A DNA stretch of 64,000 bases from positions 7,514,205-7,578,204 of the forward strand of contig OX422187.1 in assembly GCA_949130485.1 (NCBI GenBank), read 5' to 3'. Below the pieces are notes generated by a model, which did not search any database, was not told the DNA's origin, and saw only the letters and a program-made list of their open reading frames with translations. Position 1 is the first letter of the stretch; every line of letters starts with the position of its first letter. This stretch comes from Agelas oroides (Eukaryota > Porifera > Demospongiae > Agelasida > Agelasidae). Below are positions 35,701 to 47,700 of the stretch, piece by piece. The position numbers were made by a program, and so were the translations under genes.

Positions 35701-38700
35701 TGTGAATATTTAAGTACTACAGAAAAGGCGGGACCACTCCCCACCTAAAGCTTGCTTTGAGTAGTCCAGCTCTTGGTTTGTATTCACAGTCTCTATGTTA
35801 ATAAGTAGCTACAGATTTGGGGGTGGGCCTCAATGGGTGGAGTTATCATAATATTAACTAGGGGGGTGGGTGAACCAACATATGGACTCTTGCTGTGTTG
35901 TCTCATCCTAGTGGGGCATCTGATAGGCTTGCTGTTTGGTGATACGTAGGTGTTGGGATGTGTGGTCCCTGTGCCTGAAGATTATTTTGCTGGATATTCA
36001 TGTCTGTACTGTGGCTACTTTCTCGCAGTGAATATACTAGTTTTTTTGAGTGTGTGTGAGATGCGGTCGACAGGCTCCAAATGGGAGCATGCTTTTCTTT
36101 AGTAATGGCCACATGCTTATCCTAGTAACGACATGTTTATGCTGGTTATGGTGTGTGCTTTGCTGTAGTATCGGTATCCTTAGGGTATAGTCGGTTCCGT
36201 AAGGCTGAGCTGGGGCTACTGTTATCTGTCTGAGGCTCACTCACAAACTTTGGAAGTGATCCATTTCTTAAATCTGCCCACAAATTCTATATAACACTTT
36301 GAGCCTGGAAATTATTTAGGCCAGGCAAACTTCATTATTTGTTTCTTGTCCCCACTCACATGCTTCTGCCACACCCACCTACTGCTTCCTTATTCACAAC
36401 ACCTTGTGCAGTTTAGCTCATTTGTGCTGTTGCTCATCAATTTGGCCACGTCGAGTGCACATTTCGTGGATAGCAAAACCAAGATTGTCTTTTTCAGGTG
36501 GTAGCTCACACTGGGTTTGTAGTAGATGAAGCAATTTCCCGCCCTAGCTGTTCCCGAGAAATAATGAAATAATGAATAATAACTTCCGCCCACTTCTTTT
36601 CTATCTGGAAGTGCAGTGGCGGATTCAGGGGGGGTAAGGGGGGTGCAAATGCACCCCCATTTGGCTGCTAGTAGTGTATTTTTGCGTACATAACTGCACG
36701 AGTCCATCAAATGATTATTCAGCAGTGGCATGCAGCAACAACAACCAGGCACAGTTACACACTCACATATCAGTTCCTTACTGATCTCTAGACGTTTGAC
36801 TAGGCCTAGAGTTGCTTCGAGATATTCAGTTCGGACTTCCAGCTATTTTAAACAACTCACTAGCTAGGCTACCAGTCAGTACTCAATACTTCAATACTCA
36901 GGTCAGACAATAATTACGTGTGTCATGAATGCATTCACGTGACCAGAAGTGGGCGTGGCAACCCAAAAAGTTTCGGGTGCGCTTCACGCGCCAGTGGCTG
37001 AACCCCCCTTTCTAAATTTCTAAATCTGCCACTGAAGTGGGTGAGAAACTAATAATCAAGTTTGCTTGGCCTTATATATGTCACCATTTACCAATTTGGA
37101 TAATTATCAGTCAAAGTCCTTAGCAAGCCTTGGGGGGTTCTAATGGCCTGATTTGCATAGATAGCAGGCCTGCCAACTCGCACGGTTTTACCGTGAGTCT
37201 CACGATTTCAGTGCAAGTCTCACGGTCTCATGGCCACACAAGCTAATCTCACTGGTACGTAGTCCACTTTGTTGTGTGAGTCAAAATGCGGTGCGAGTGA
37301 CGCCGATTTCTTACCTCAACGAACAAAAATGCGGCTTGGTGTTGGAAACGGTCACCGAATTTTGCTTACTGCGGAAGAGGGCTGCATGTTCATGACACTA
37401 AACTGTGCGTACACAAGTTGTGCAAGCGACACAGGCTAGTATGATGCGGTTTCTGAATTGGAATCATCAATCTTCCTGCAGTGGGTGTGGCTTGCGAGCA
37501 ATTCTATTGTAGCCACACCCACCAGACAACCCAGTGTCAAGGTTTTTGGAGTAGCTAGATTGGCAGGCCTGAGATAGTGTGTAACTAGTTTATCTAAATA
37601 GCTGATCACTGCAAAGGTAAGCAATTTACTTGTTTGAAGCCAATCACTGCAGCTATACATCATACCATAGATTGGGAAATGTTCATGGTAAAATTTTCAA
37701 TTTTTGCATTAACAATATTTTGTCGCTTGACGGTTCCGCTATGTGGCGCATATAAGTATTTTGATTTTTTGCACGTGTTTAATTTTCATCGCTCCGGTGC
37801 CCCAACGAAAATATTTTAACGGTGTAAATGTCCCAATCTACGGTAGCTTACCAGTACTAGTAGTTTGAAACGGTGTCGATTTTTGTACAGTTCTGACAGA
37901 CTTGGCCGATTTCCAAGTTATCTGAAGGTAGTAGTCCTGCCTTATGTGAAATCTGAAAGCCATTTGCTCCTTCAATTCAAGAAATAGTTTTGCATTTTGC
38001 ACCTGTTGGCACAATTTACAATTGATCACTAACTAGCACCACCCCTTTCTGCCTTTCCCAGGAGTGATGCTAGTGGAAAGGTATGGCCTACACATATTAT
38101 TATTATTAAACAGGCAGGGATTTATCCTGAAATCTCGCTGGCTTTGCTATTTACTAAACAGGCTCTCCCACACTGGCACATTGCACTATGCATATCAGGC
38201 CTGTAGGCAGGGGGGTCGAGGGGGTTCGAGCGAACCCCCTTTTTAACCTTCAAAAGATTTTATACAATACCTAGCTATACATTTTAAATATCCTACCGTT
38301 TGTAAGCAGTTCACTAGCCTCATTGCCACTGAGAATCAGCGCTGTCCAAACAAGTTTGAGCACCACTTTTGTTCATGGAGGACCGGGGGTGAATGTGGAA
38401 CGAGCGCATATAAAGCGGTAACGCCGCTGAGGTGAAAGGACGCGCGCAAATACGTGCGTAAATAAATCGCCATTTCAGGTGGTGGAGAGTTCACCAGTTA
38501 GCCTTCTGTTGAGTTACCGCCAACTATGAGCAGCAACTGAACAGCCTGGAGTCATACCGTTTTTTTTTTTTTTAAGATGCGTGGTCAAAATGGCCTCAGA
38601 AGCAATCTCAGAGCGTCAAAATTTCAAAAATTTCCTGGGGGAGCATGCCCCCAGACCCCCAAGTCTTGCATGGTTGTGAAGTTATGCATGCATACTGGCA

Positions 38701-41700
38701 TGCACACATCCAGGTAACCCCCCTTCTGAAAATCCTGGCTACAGGCCTGCATGTACAGCCCATATACCAATATGTTAGCACCTTGTTGTAAAAGTTGATA
38801 GCTGAAAATGGTGCAAGTACATAAGGGACCTCTTAGATTTCACATTTGCTGCATTACCAGGCACTGTTGGGATAATTATACATGCAAAAGTAAGAGTGCT
38901 CTAATGTGTTGTCTCAATAGCAGACAGAAGCCACTTTTCCTCCGAGACACCCCACCAGGATGAGACAACACAGCAACAGTCCGTACGTTGGTTCGCCCAT
39001 CCTCCTAGTTAAGACTCCATCTATTGATCCCCACTTTGTTTAGCTATTTGTATATTCATAAACCATGTGAATACCAACCGAGAGTTAGACTCCTCAAAGC
39101 AATCCTGAGGCTTGTTGTTCGGCGGTAGGTATTCCTATACTGAAGATTCTTTCCCTGGACATTCGGGACTGTACTGTGGCACCTTTCTCGTGATGAGTAT
39201 GCTAGTTTGTCGTCAATACTTGGCAGCCACTTAGGTCTGAAGCTGAGACATTCAGTACACCAGTGGTTGTCCGGTGCTCATAGCTCAGTGATCAGAGCAC
39301 TGGCTCGCACTATATCATCAAACCTGTGTCTATTTACAGCTGATAGTCTAAAGCATTCAAGAAACAATTTACTTAAAATTTGAAGTACGTAGTTACAAGT
39401 CAAAAGCACACCCAAATAGACTCACAAAACCTATGTATACAGCCTTAGCTTCACATTCAGTACAGTTACTTAAGTAAAAAGGCTGCTGTCAACAAACAGT
39501 AAATATTATTGCCACTTGTGTAGCACAAAGTGGAAGTATGCAGTTAACTGTACAATTGCCACACTGAGGCAGACCTCCCAACTAAGATAAAACTGATTTT
39601 CAAAGTAAGCCACTGGGTAGTGCACACACAGAAAGCGTTGAGCTTATCGAGTGAATAGTTGTGCACTTTGTAACGCTCACTACACAAAGTATGGCAGTTC
39701 ACTTTTGGACTCGATAGTGCAAGGGAAGGTGCCTTGGACAGCCTGACAGCAGCAAATCCCATCATAATCATTACAACAGTGTTGTCTTCACCTCACATAC
39801 AGCAACATTTCATATACCGTAGTGTCCCGCTAATACGCCCCCTTCGAAAATACGCCCCCCCCCCCCTCTTTTCCGCCAAAGTTCCTGCACAGGGTAGTTT
39901 GACTCGTTATAACGCCCCCCGGTGAGCGTCTTCTGGAACATCAAAACTACACGTGCTTACTATACGTTGCAAGTGCGTTCAGTAAGACTATAGTAGTCGG
40001 TGAATCTTTTGTAAGTTTTGTGGCTTTTAGAAAAGCCGGTTAGATGTTCCAAGTTTTAAGCTGCTAGTTTAGCAAACAGGTTTATCAGTCTGTCAAGGTG
40101 TTTTTGTTTCCCTCTGAAGATGTACACGCACGGAACCACGAGTCCTTTCCCATCAACTTCAGAACGTCTTCTGTTACCATTGACGATGCAAGTCATCTCG
40201 CTGCTACTCTTGTGCAAGAAATACCAGCAGACTCTGGAAATTTCCCGTGGTACATGACCGACAGTGTTGCCGTTCTTGAGGACAGCTACAGCGAAGTCGT
40301 CGTGAATGTTATTGACCTCGTGTTGAACTGGCAGCTCTTCTCCGATGTAGGGAGACCACGCAGCTTTGTAAACGTGATGTCCGCGAACAGTACTCTCGAT
40401 CCTGAAAGTCGTCGCCATAGTTAGTTGGAAGTGTCCTATTGCGTACATAGCACTTGCGTAAAATCTTTTGGGGGGGGGCTTATAGTCGAGACTAATTGCA
40501 TCCTCGAATATAGGCCCCCCCCCCACTTTAGGCGGGATGTAGTGTACAAAATGGGGGGGCGTATTAACGGGACACTACGGTAACTACATAACGGAATGTT
40601 AACTCGGGTTAATGCAGGCCAGACCAGCATATGCAAGCAGACAACAACATGCTCCTGCACACTGCCCCTAGGCAGGGTGCTCAGTGCTGTGCTGCAGGTG
40701 CCCACATGCAATCAAATCAGCTGAGGATCACCATAGAAAGTAGTGGCAAATGGTGCAGCCAGCGCTGTAACAGCCTCAGTAGTCAGTTACTTTGACTGAG
40801 CAGTCAGTTTTTGTTACGATCGCAATGAGCAGGAAAGAGTCGCTGGCGTCCATCCATGTGCTGTGCTAGGAGGTTATACACCTTTGCCTTGCCAATGTCA
40901 AACTCTCATGCAAGGGTTTGAAGGATGCGATGGCCCGGCAGCTACACCAGCACCTTAATGCTCAATCAACCCCCACCCCGACTGCCCAGCACCGGTCCCG
41001 CTCAGCAAACCAACGGGCACCGTCAACACCAAAAACCCCTGCCTCTACGGCCGCTCACCAACACCAAGGATCGGCACCCACTATGACAAGTCAGCAGCCT
41101 TCCAGCCGGCCATTAACTAGGAGCATCAAGCACCAACTAGAGGGATGGCTCACTACCACCCCTCACAGCAGGCATTTGTTCGCAACCCCATCACCCAGCG
41201 GTGGTACAAGCATGGTCAAGCGTTGCTTTGGGCAACCCTCTGCCTATCCGGTTTCTAAGAGGTAGTGAATTCACAACCCCTAGCCAGGGGACCTTCAATC
41301 CAGCAATCCATGCCACTCCAGCAGATGTTTCATATCCACCTTCCACATTAAACAATCAAAGACAGATCAGCACGCCTTTGGTCACACAGTCTCTCTGGTA
41401 GCCACAGGAGGCAAACAGTGCCCAGTGCGATTCATATGGCATAATCTCACTCATTACTTGGCAGGACCATAGCAGTCCCTCTTCATCCGTTGCAACAGCA
41501 AGCCACTCACCTTTCAAGATCTTCACCATGACCTTTGCGTACTCATCAAGCATATTGGGCTCCCCCTTGAAGAATACAACACTCACAGCCTACGGATTGG
41601 AGCTGCAACAACAGCTGCGGCTGCAGGGATCTCGGGTGAGACCATCAAACAACTCTGGACAGTGGCACAGCAAGGCATACAGATCGTACATACGACCGAA

Positions 41701-44700
41701 GGGACACCTCACTTCCATTACCTCCCCCTGGCTCAACACAGGACTGGTTCTCCATGAAAATGTGGTTGGTTGAGTTAATATGCCTACATGCACAATACCG
41801 TTGTGTACTAGGTCATGCCAACATGTCATTCACCATTGGTTGTCAGTTGTGTATACCTATTTAAATTTGATGATCCTCATAGTTAACATAAAGCAATTGG
41901 CCTATTTGGGGGTAAACTTGGGCAGTACCCTTGTGGGGCCTGATCCCAATTAGCCCAATGCAGGCCAGCACCAGCGTCCTCGTCCTGTTGAGCTAGGGAG
42001 TCAGCACTCTTGAGACCCACTGGTATGCCAGCCTGACCCCTATCAATGGCCAAGCAATCAAGTCTGGTAGCTTAATAACGATGTGCACACAATCAGCGGA
42101 AAAATACCGTAGCATGTTTGATTATTGACAAATTTGGTCTCTTCATTTGGAACACTGTAGAAGCCTACGAATGCATGACGTCACAAAAGTTAAAAGTCCG
42201 TACTGAAGTGACAGTGAGTGGTAAGGTGGTGTATCACCACTTTCCTATACTTGTTGGTAAATGAAGTTTTATTCATGTGTTAGGTGCATCATGGCACTAA
42301 CCAATATGCACTCTGTTTCTTTAAGAACATGGTGATTATATGACTGCAGTGGCGGATCTAGAGGGGGGTTCCATGGGTTCCATGGAACCCCCCTTTTGAA
42401 GGGCTGCCTTCGCGTATACTTAGTAAGTCTGCGCAAATGTAACTACATCGTACATACACTACTGCCCAGACTGGAGATACACAGAAGCCACACTGAAGGT
42501 TCACAGTAGCCAATAACAAACACAATGACTACACTTGGCGGTAGGTCGTCCAGCTCTTGCTATTTCACCCCAAAACGGCACCAGAAACGACCTCAGAAGG
42601 TCTGAAATCAAAAAATTTTCTGGTGGGGGGGGGGGGGTGGGGGGGGTGGGGGCATGCCCCCAGACCTCGCCTAGCGGCCACGCTTCGCATGTTTTATTAC
42701 GCTTTGCCAAGCATAGCAACCAAGTGCACACTGGAAACCCCATTTTCAAAATCCTAGATCCGCCACTGGACTGTGATCTTGAAGGATAATTTACTGTTCT
42801 AATATCTACATCACACCAGATTATCAATGTCATTTTGAAAACTTAACTGCAGCCTTAATTTTTCTTTGTAGGGATTTGCTTAAATGTTTGCAGTCTTGCG
42901 TACGTGTTGTGATCTCAACTCGCCCTGGAATGGGAAAATCCCTCTATGTCAAAAGAATTGCTGAGAAAATGTCTTCCTTGTGTGGTGATAATACTGAGAA
43001 TTCCCAGTGTGTGTGCATCTCTGTGAATGGGCCAGAAGCTACTCCTGATGAAATTGTAGAGTTCCTACTCCCACACTACCAGGTCCCATCAGCTTCATTT
43101 GCACAGACACTTCATTTTGACATTGCCCACTCGGTATGTTGGATTATCGGTATTGCAGTTTCATTAGAGTTAGTAATGTAAAGTGCCACCTTGAAAAAAT
43201 TTATTTGCTAAAAGGCATTGCTAGTGTACAAAATATGCTAGCTGCAAATTGCTTTTCTCTTTAAGTGATAACAGAACTCCAAGTAAAAACAAAACAGTGA
43301 ATTTAAATGCACATGAAGAGCCCACCTTAACAAATCATTAAGCAGAGCCACTGCAGAGCTACTGCTTCCAGATGGCAAGTAAGCAACAAGAGAACAACAC
43401 TGACTAAGGGGAAGGCCATGAATGTGAAGAGTGCTAGGCAAGTGGTTCACTTCACAGAATATAAACTGTGTGCCAACTGATGATTTAGCCATCTTTGATC
43501 ATGATTTGCCCATACTTTTACAAACAACAACTGTTAAGTGCTAACACTTTACTATGGCAGCACTGAAGGTAATACTGTAGTCTACCAGCATGCTAGCAAC
43601 CACACACGGATTTGCATTAGCTTAGGTAAAACTGTACACTAAAGTTTGAAGCTTACTCATCTTAGGCTGAGTGAGAAAAGTCCCAAATGCATCAAGTCGA
43701 GGGGGCATAAAAAGAAAACAAACTTAATAATTTTGCAAGACCCTGAAGGATCTGAAGTAAAATTGGAATTCCACTAGTGGCAGGGTAAACATATGACAAT
43801 GTATTTAGCCTCGGTGTAATGAGATTTCATGTAAGTTCAAAGATTAAAAATATAAACAGGTTGCATCTTGCGCCTTCTTTGGCCTTAAATCTTGCTAATA
43901 AGAAAAATAAGGGTACTACCTGCTCAAATATACCGTAGTCTTGCGAAAGAGCGCCCACTCATGAAAGAGCACCCACGCCCTACTATTGGCCCAATTTCCT
44001 GTATAGGGTCAAAATGAGCACCCACCCTGGAATGAGCTTTGCGTGGAGTTTGAGAAGCGCAGCCTCAAGCGCTATGCATATCTGAGGTAAGAAACTTCGT
44101 GTAATACTTCACCAAAGGTTACTACAAGGCATCTTTGTGTAGACGGAGGTAGCTAATGCGGTGTGCACCGCAAGCTACACCATGCTCACAGTGACATGGT
44201 CCCATTCAGAGTGTTGTGTGCCATCAGGACTCGACTCCGAAGCTGCTGGTGGTTCCGTTGTACGTTATTATTTGTCCAATTATTTGCTTTGAGTGCATTG
44301 AGTCGCTGTGAACCTGACATGGGCGCTCTTTCGTGATTAAACGTGGAAACACTGAAAAGAGCGCCCACCCCCCTCTTTGGCAGACTTGTAAGGTGCTCCG
44401 CCATGGGTGCTCTTTCATGAGACTACGATATATAATATATACCCCAATATACTCATATGTAAATATGTATGTACATAAAGAGGGTCGTTGCTACTATAAC
44501 TAACTCTGTGTGTCTCGTTGTGACAACGATATATCTTAGTGGGTGTATGTGTGTGTGTGGGAGGGGGGTGGGGGGGGGGGGGGGGAATAAATATCCTCCA
44601 TTGAAAAAAAAGCGACAGGATTATTATATGTTACCTTGCCACTAGTGAAATTCCAATATTCAGATCCTTCGGATTCTTGCAAAATTATTAATTCCACATT

Positions 44701-47700
44701 GTGGCAAGGCTGCACATATGACAATGTATTGTTAAGAAGGTACCGTAGATCTGGAAATTTTCGTGTTGTAAAATTTTTGTGGTTTATTTTTTCATGTAAA
44801 AATATTTTTGTGGTCTAGGATACCCATGAAAATTTTTTAATGGTATTAAATCAATTCCACGTTCCCAGGTTTAATGATTTGGAATGAGACTACGTAAGCC
44901 TAGAAAACATGAAGTATGAACAGCTTGGTGCATTCGTGGCTACCACACAGCTGTTAGTGAATACTCGGGTGTGAAGGATAACCAACGAATGCTGTGGGTG
45001 CATATTGTGGCATTAAAGACAGACGATTTATCGGACACTGCGAAAGTTTTCACACGTTTGCCATGAGTCTCCTGCGGGTATGTATCGAAGAGGCTGTCTC
45101 GCGCGAAATAACTAGCTAGCTGTGTTGTTAAACCGTGTGTACATAAATGTGCTGTGTTGAAACCGTGTGTATGAAATTTGCTGACCGGAATGATTATCCG
45201 TTGTCCAATATATTTAGTGTTTTTTATTTTTTTGGTTTACGCAAACCACGAATATATTTTTACAATGAAAATTCCAGATCTATGGTGTAATCAATGCGTG
45301 AATGTGTTTAAGACTTGAGTACAACTTGAGAGAAATCATTTGTAATCTGCTTATGGTAGAACCTCTAAAAGTTAAACCTTCTTGCCCATTGGCACATGCA
45401 ACTGATCTGGGCAGCAATATATCTAGCTAAGAACTATGTGGTAGTACCAGAGGGCATTCAATACCAAGTCCAGCTGATAACAGGACTGTGTGGTAGTTAG
45501 TGCCAGAGGGCATTCAATACCAAGTCCAGATCCAGGGCTAACAATGCCTGGGAGTGCAATATCACTGGGTAAAATATTGGCCAGCATAAACCTTACTGAT
45601 AGCAGTCTTGTAAGTTGTAGCTTTTCAACTGATATTTATTATGTTGCCAAACTTAAGGTTATATTGAAGATCTGTCATACAAAGTGTTCCTATACTCCTG
45701 GAAATACAGTCTGTCATATAGGGGGTCCCCATGTTCATTAAGGGATTCCCATATTAATGTGAATATAGTCTGCTATACAGAGGGTTCCCATACTCTTGGG
45801 AATACAGTTTTTCATACACGCGGTCCCCATTTTTACTAAGGGATCTCCATACTCATGTCAATATGGGGTGCCATAAGCGGGTCCAGACCTCTCGAGGTCA
45901 GCAGCCTCATTTGATCGAGTCAGATTTCATTTCATAGTGTGTGAGATTTGTCGAAAATGAGTGAGACTCTGTCAATCACCCATTCTGGACACTCATAACC
46001 CGTCATGGTTGCTGTTGACATTTGGTCTGCACACTGGGTATAAAGCCTAAGCGTTTATTGTTGCTGTAGCATTACAGTTATGAATGCATCTTCCTGTGAC
46101 TTGTGTGTATTTGTAAGCATGCAGTTTGGGTGGCCAGCCGCTGCACTGTCATGAACACACTTTAAGTGCTGCAATCAGCAGCTTATGAAGACTAACATTA
46201 GGGATGTAACTTCAGTCCATAATAATGAAATTTTGTCATAAAAGGAGCTGCACTAAGGTACTCTAACTTTAAACTAGGTGAATGCAGGACACTGTGGGAG
46301 CGAGTGTGAACGAAGGGTAGACTGCACATATACATATTTATTTTTCCACAAACATGTTAACATGTTTTTGTTGTTACTACATCAATGTTGACAGTTTACA
46401 TACCACTATTATTGCATAAACAAACACACCACATTAAACAATGCGATAAACAACATTGCCTCAATCCACTGTTTTTAGAAAAGGTTGTAGTTTCTCACAC
46501 GTTAAGTTTCGACAAAATGAAATCATTGTGACCTTGGCAAGGTTGAATTCTGCATTTAACGTACACAAGAGGTGATACAGACAATTTTCCAGGCCTTTTC
46601 ATTGAGTTTTCCCCATTTAGCATCCTGCATAGCGGTATGTACATAAAGGACCAAATAACCAGGCAGAATTGATTACAACTGACAGTGGGCGGACTAATGA
46701 ATGCTATTTCATAAAGGTATAAAGGGTCTTCATCTGCCACCTCAGCCGCTAAAAGTAGTAGATCATTTATCACTCGACGTGACTTGATCTGTATTCATGT
46801 CCCCTCCTCCAAGACACACACAGTTTCAATTCCAATTGTAGTCCTTCCATGAGTCAGACCTACATAGTTCACCACCAGTGACAATCCAATGCTATATAGC
46901 CCAGACTAAGGACAAAAGTGGTTACAGCAAGCCCAAAAAGCTTACACATGGCAGCCATTCAATCCTCGTAAACTGTGGTTTTATTCCGCATAAATTTGTG
47001 TTATGAAGAATTTCCCGTATAGCGGGTTATTTCCTTGGGGTGCTAATTTTCGTTATTTTCGTGGTTAACCCTGGTGTCGTGAAATTTTCCACCTACATAA
47101 TTTTCCACCCACACTGCAGCTCTGTCCTACACGTGCTAACGTTCGGCCCGGGCGACGTTTTTTATAGCTCTTTTTCTCTACTTGTGCCCTTGTTGACAGT
47201 GCCCTTGATCCGTAGGGTCCCCTTTCTCAAGCTGTCCTGCGTGTGGTGATGGAGGAAGTGAACAGAGAAGTGAACAGGGCAGAAGCACGACCAAAAAACG
47301 GGGCCAGTACCTCTCGTTCAGGTATGCGAGCACCAACGGACTTTGTGCTTTTTAGACGTGGTAGCCTCCCACCCAAGACTCGACACTGAAGCGCTCCATC
47401 TTTCCTCTAGTCTTGTGTAGCCAGACTCTTTTCGGCAAGAGTCTGGCTACGCATTCCTCGTTGAAACCGCATCGTGTGTACCGAGTTCAAAGTTTACATT
47501 ACGTTATATGCAAGCCATGAAATTTAAAACCACAAAATTTAATTCTGAGGGCCTCTTCCAGCTTTTCATGAAAATTTCCACCCACGAAAATAACCCGCTA
47601 TACGGTATTTGAGGCCAATTTAACCATTCTGAGTAATAGTTTAATATACACTTAGTTAAGCATACATTGTAACTACCAAGATTTTGTTACACATCCAAAC

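Larger units (their letters stand above)
35347..42871 (+). other. RNF213-like intron 15, 7.5 kb, transposon-rich
   Basis: Exons 15 and 16 join in phase (AG|G) across this interval. It holds repeat family A, three hAT-like MITEs close together, a small TACCATAG element, the HIRAN element, a tyrosine recombinase pseudogene and a fourth hAT-like MITE. Stretches 39215-39814 and 41790-42346 show nothing recognisable apart from a degenerate tRNA-like phrase near 39280. Confidence 0.8.

Noticed and set aside
39280-39345. tRNA-like A box (tagctcagtgatcagagcac)
   Set aside because: No B box follows and the anticodon arm cannot be formed, so I did not annotate a tRNA or SINE.
40098-40424. 108-codon plus-strand ORF opposite the HIRAN gene
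   Set aside because: It is antisense to a clearly recognisable HIRAN frame and shows no domain, so I take it as a shadow.
45490-45741. Possible extra exon between exons 16 and 17
   Set aside because: Exons 16 and 17 already join in phase with continuous AAA sequence; this ORF lies in degenerate tandem repeat DNA.
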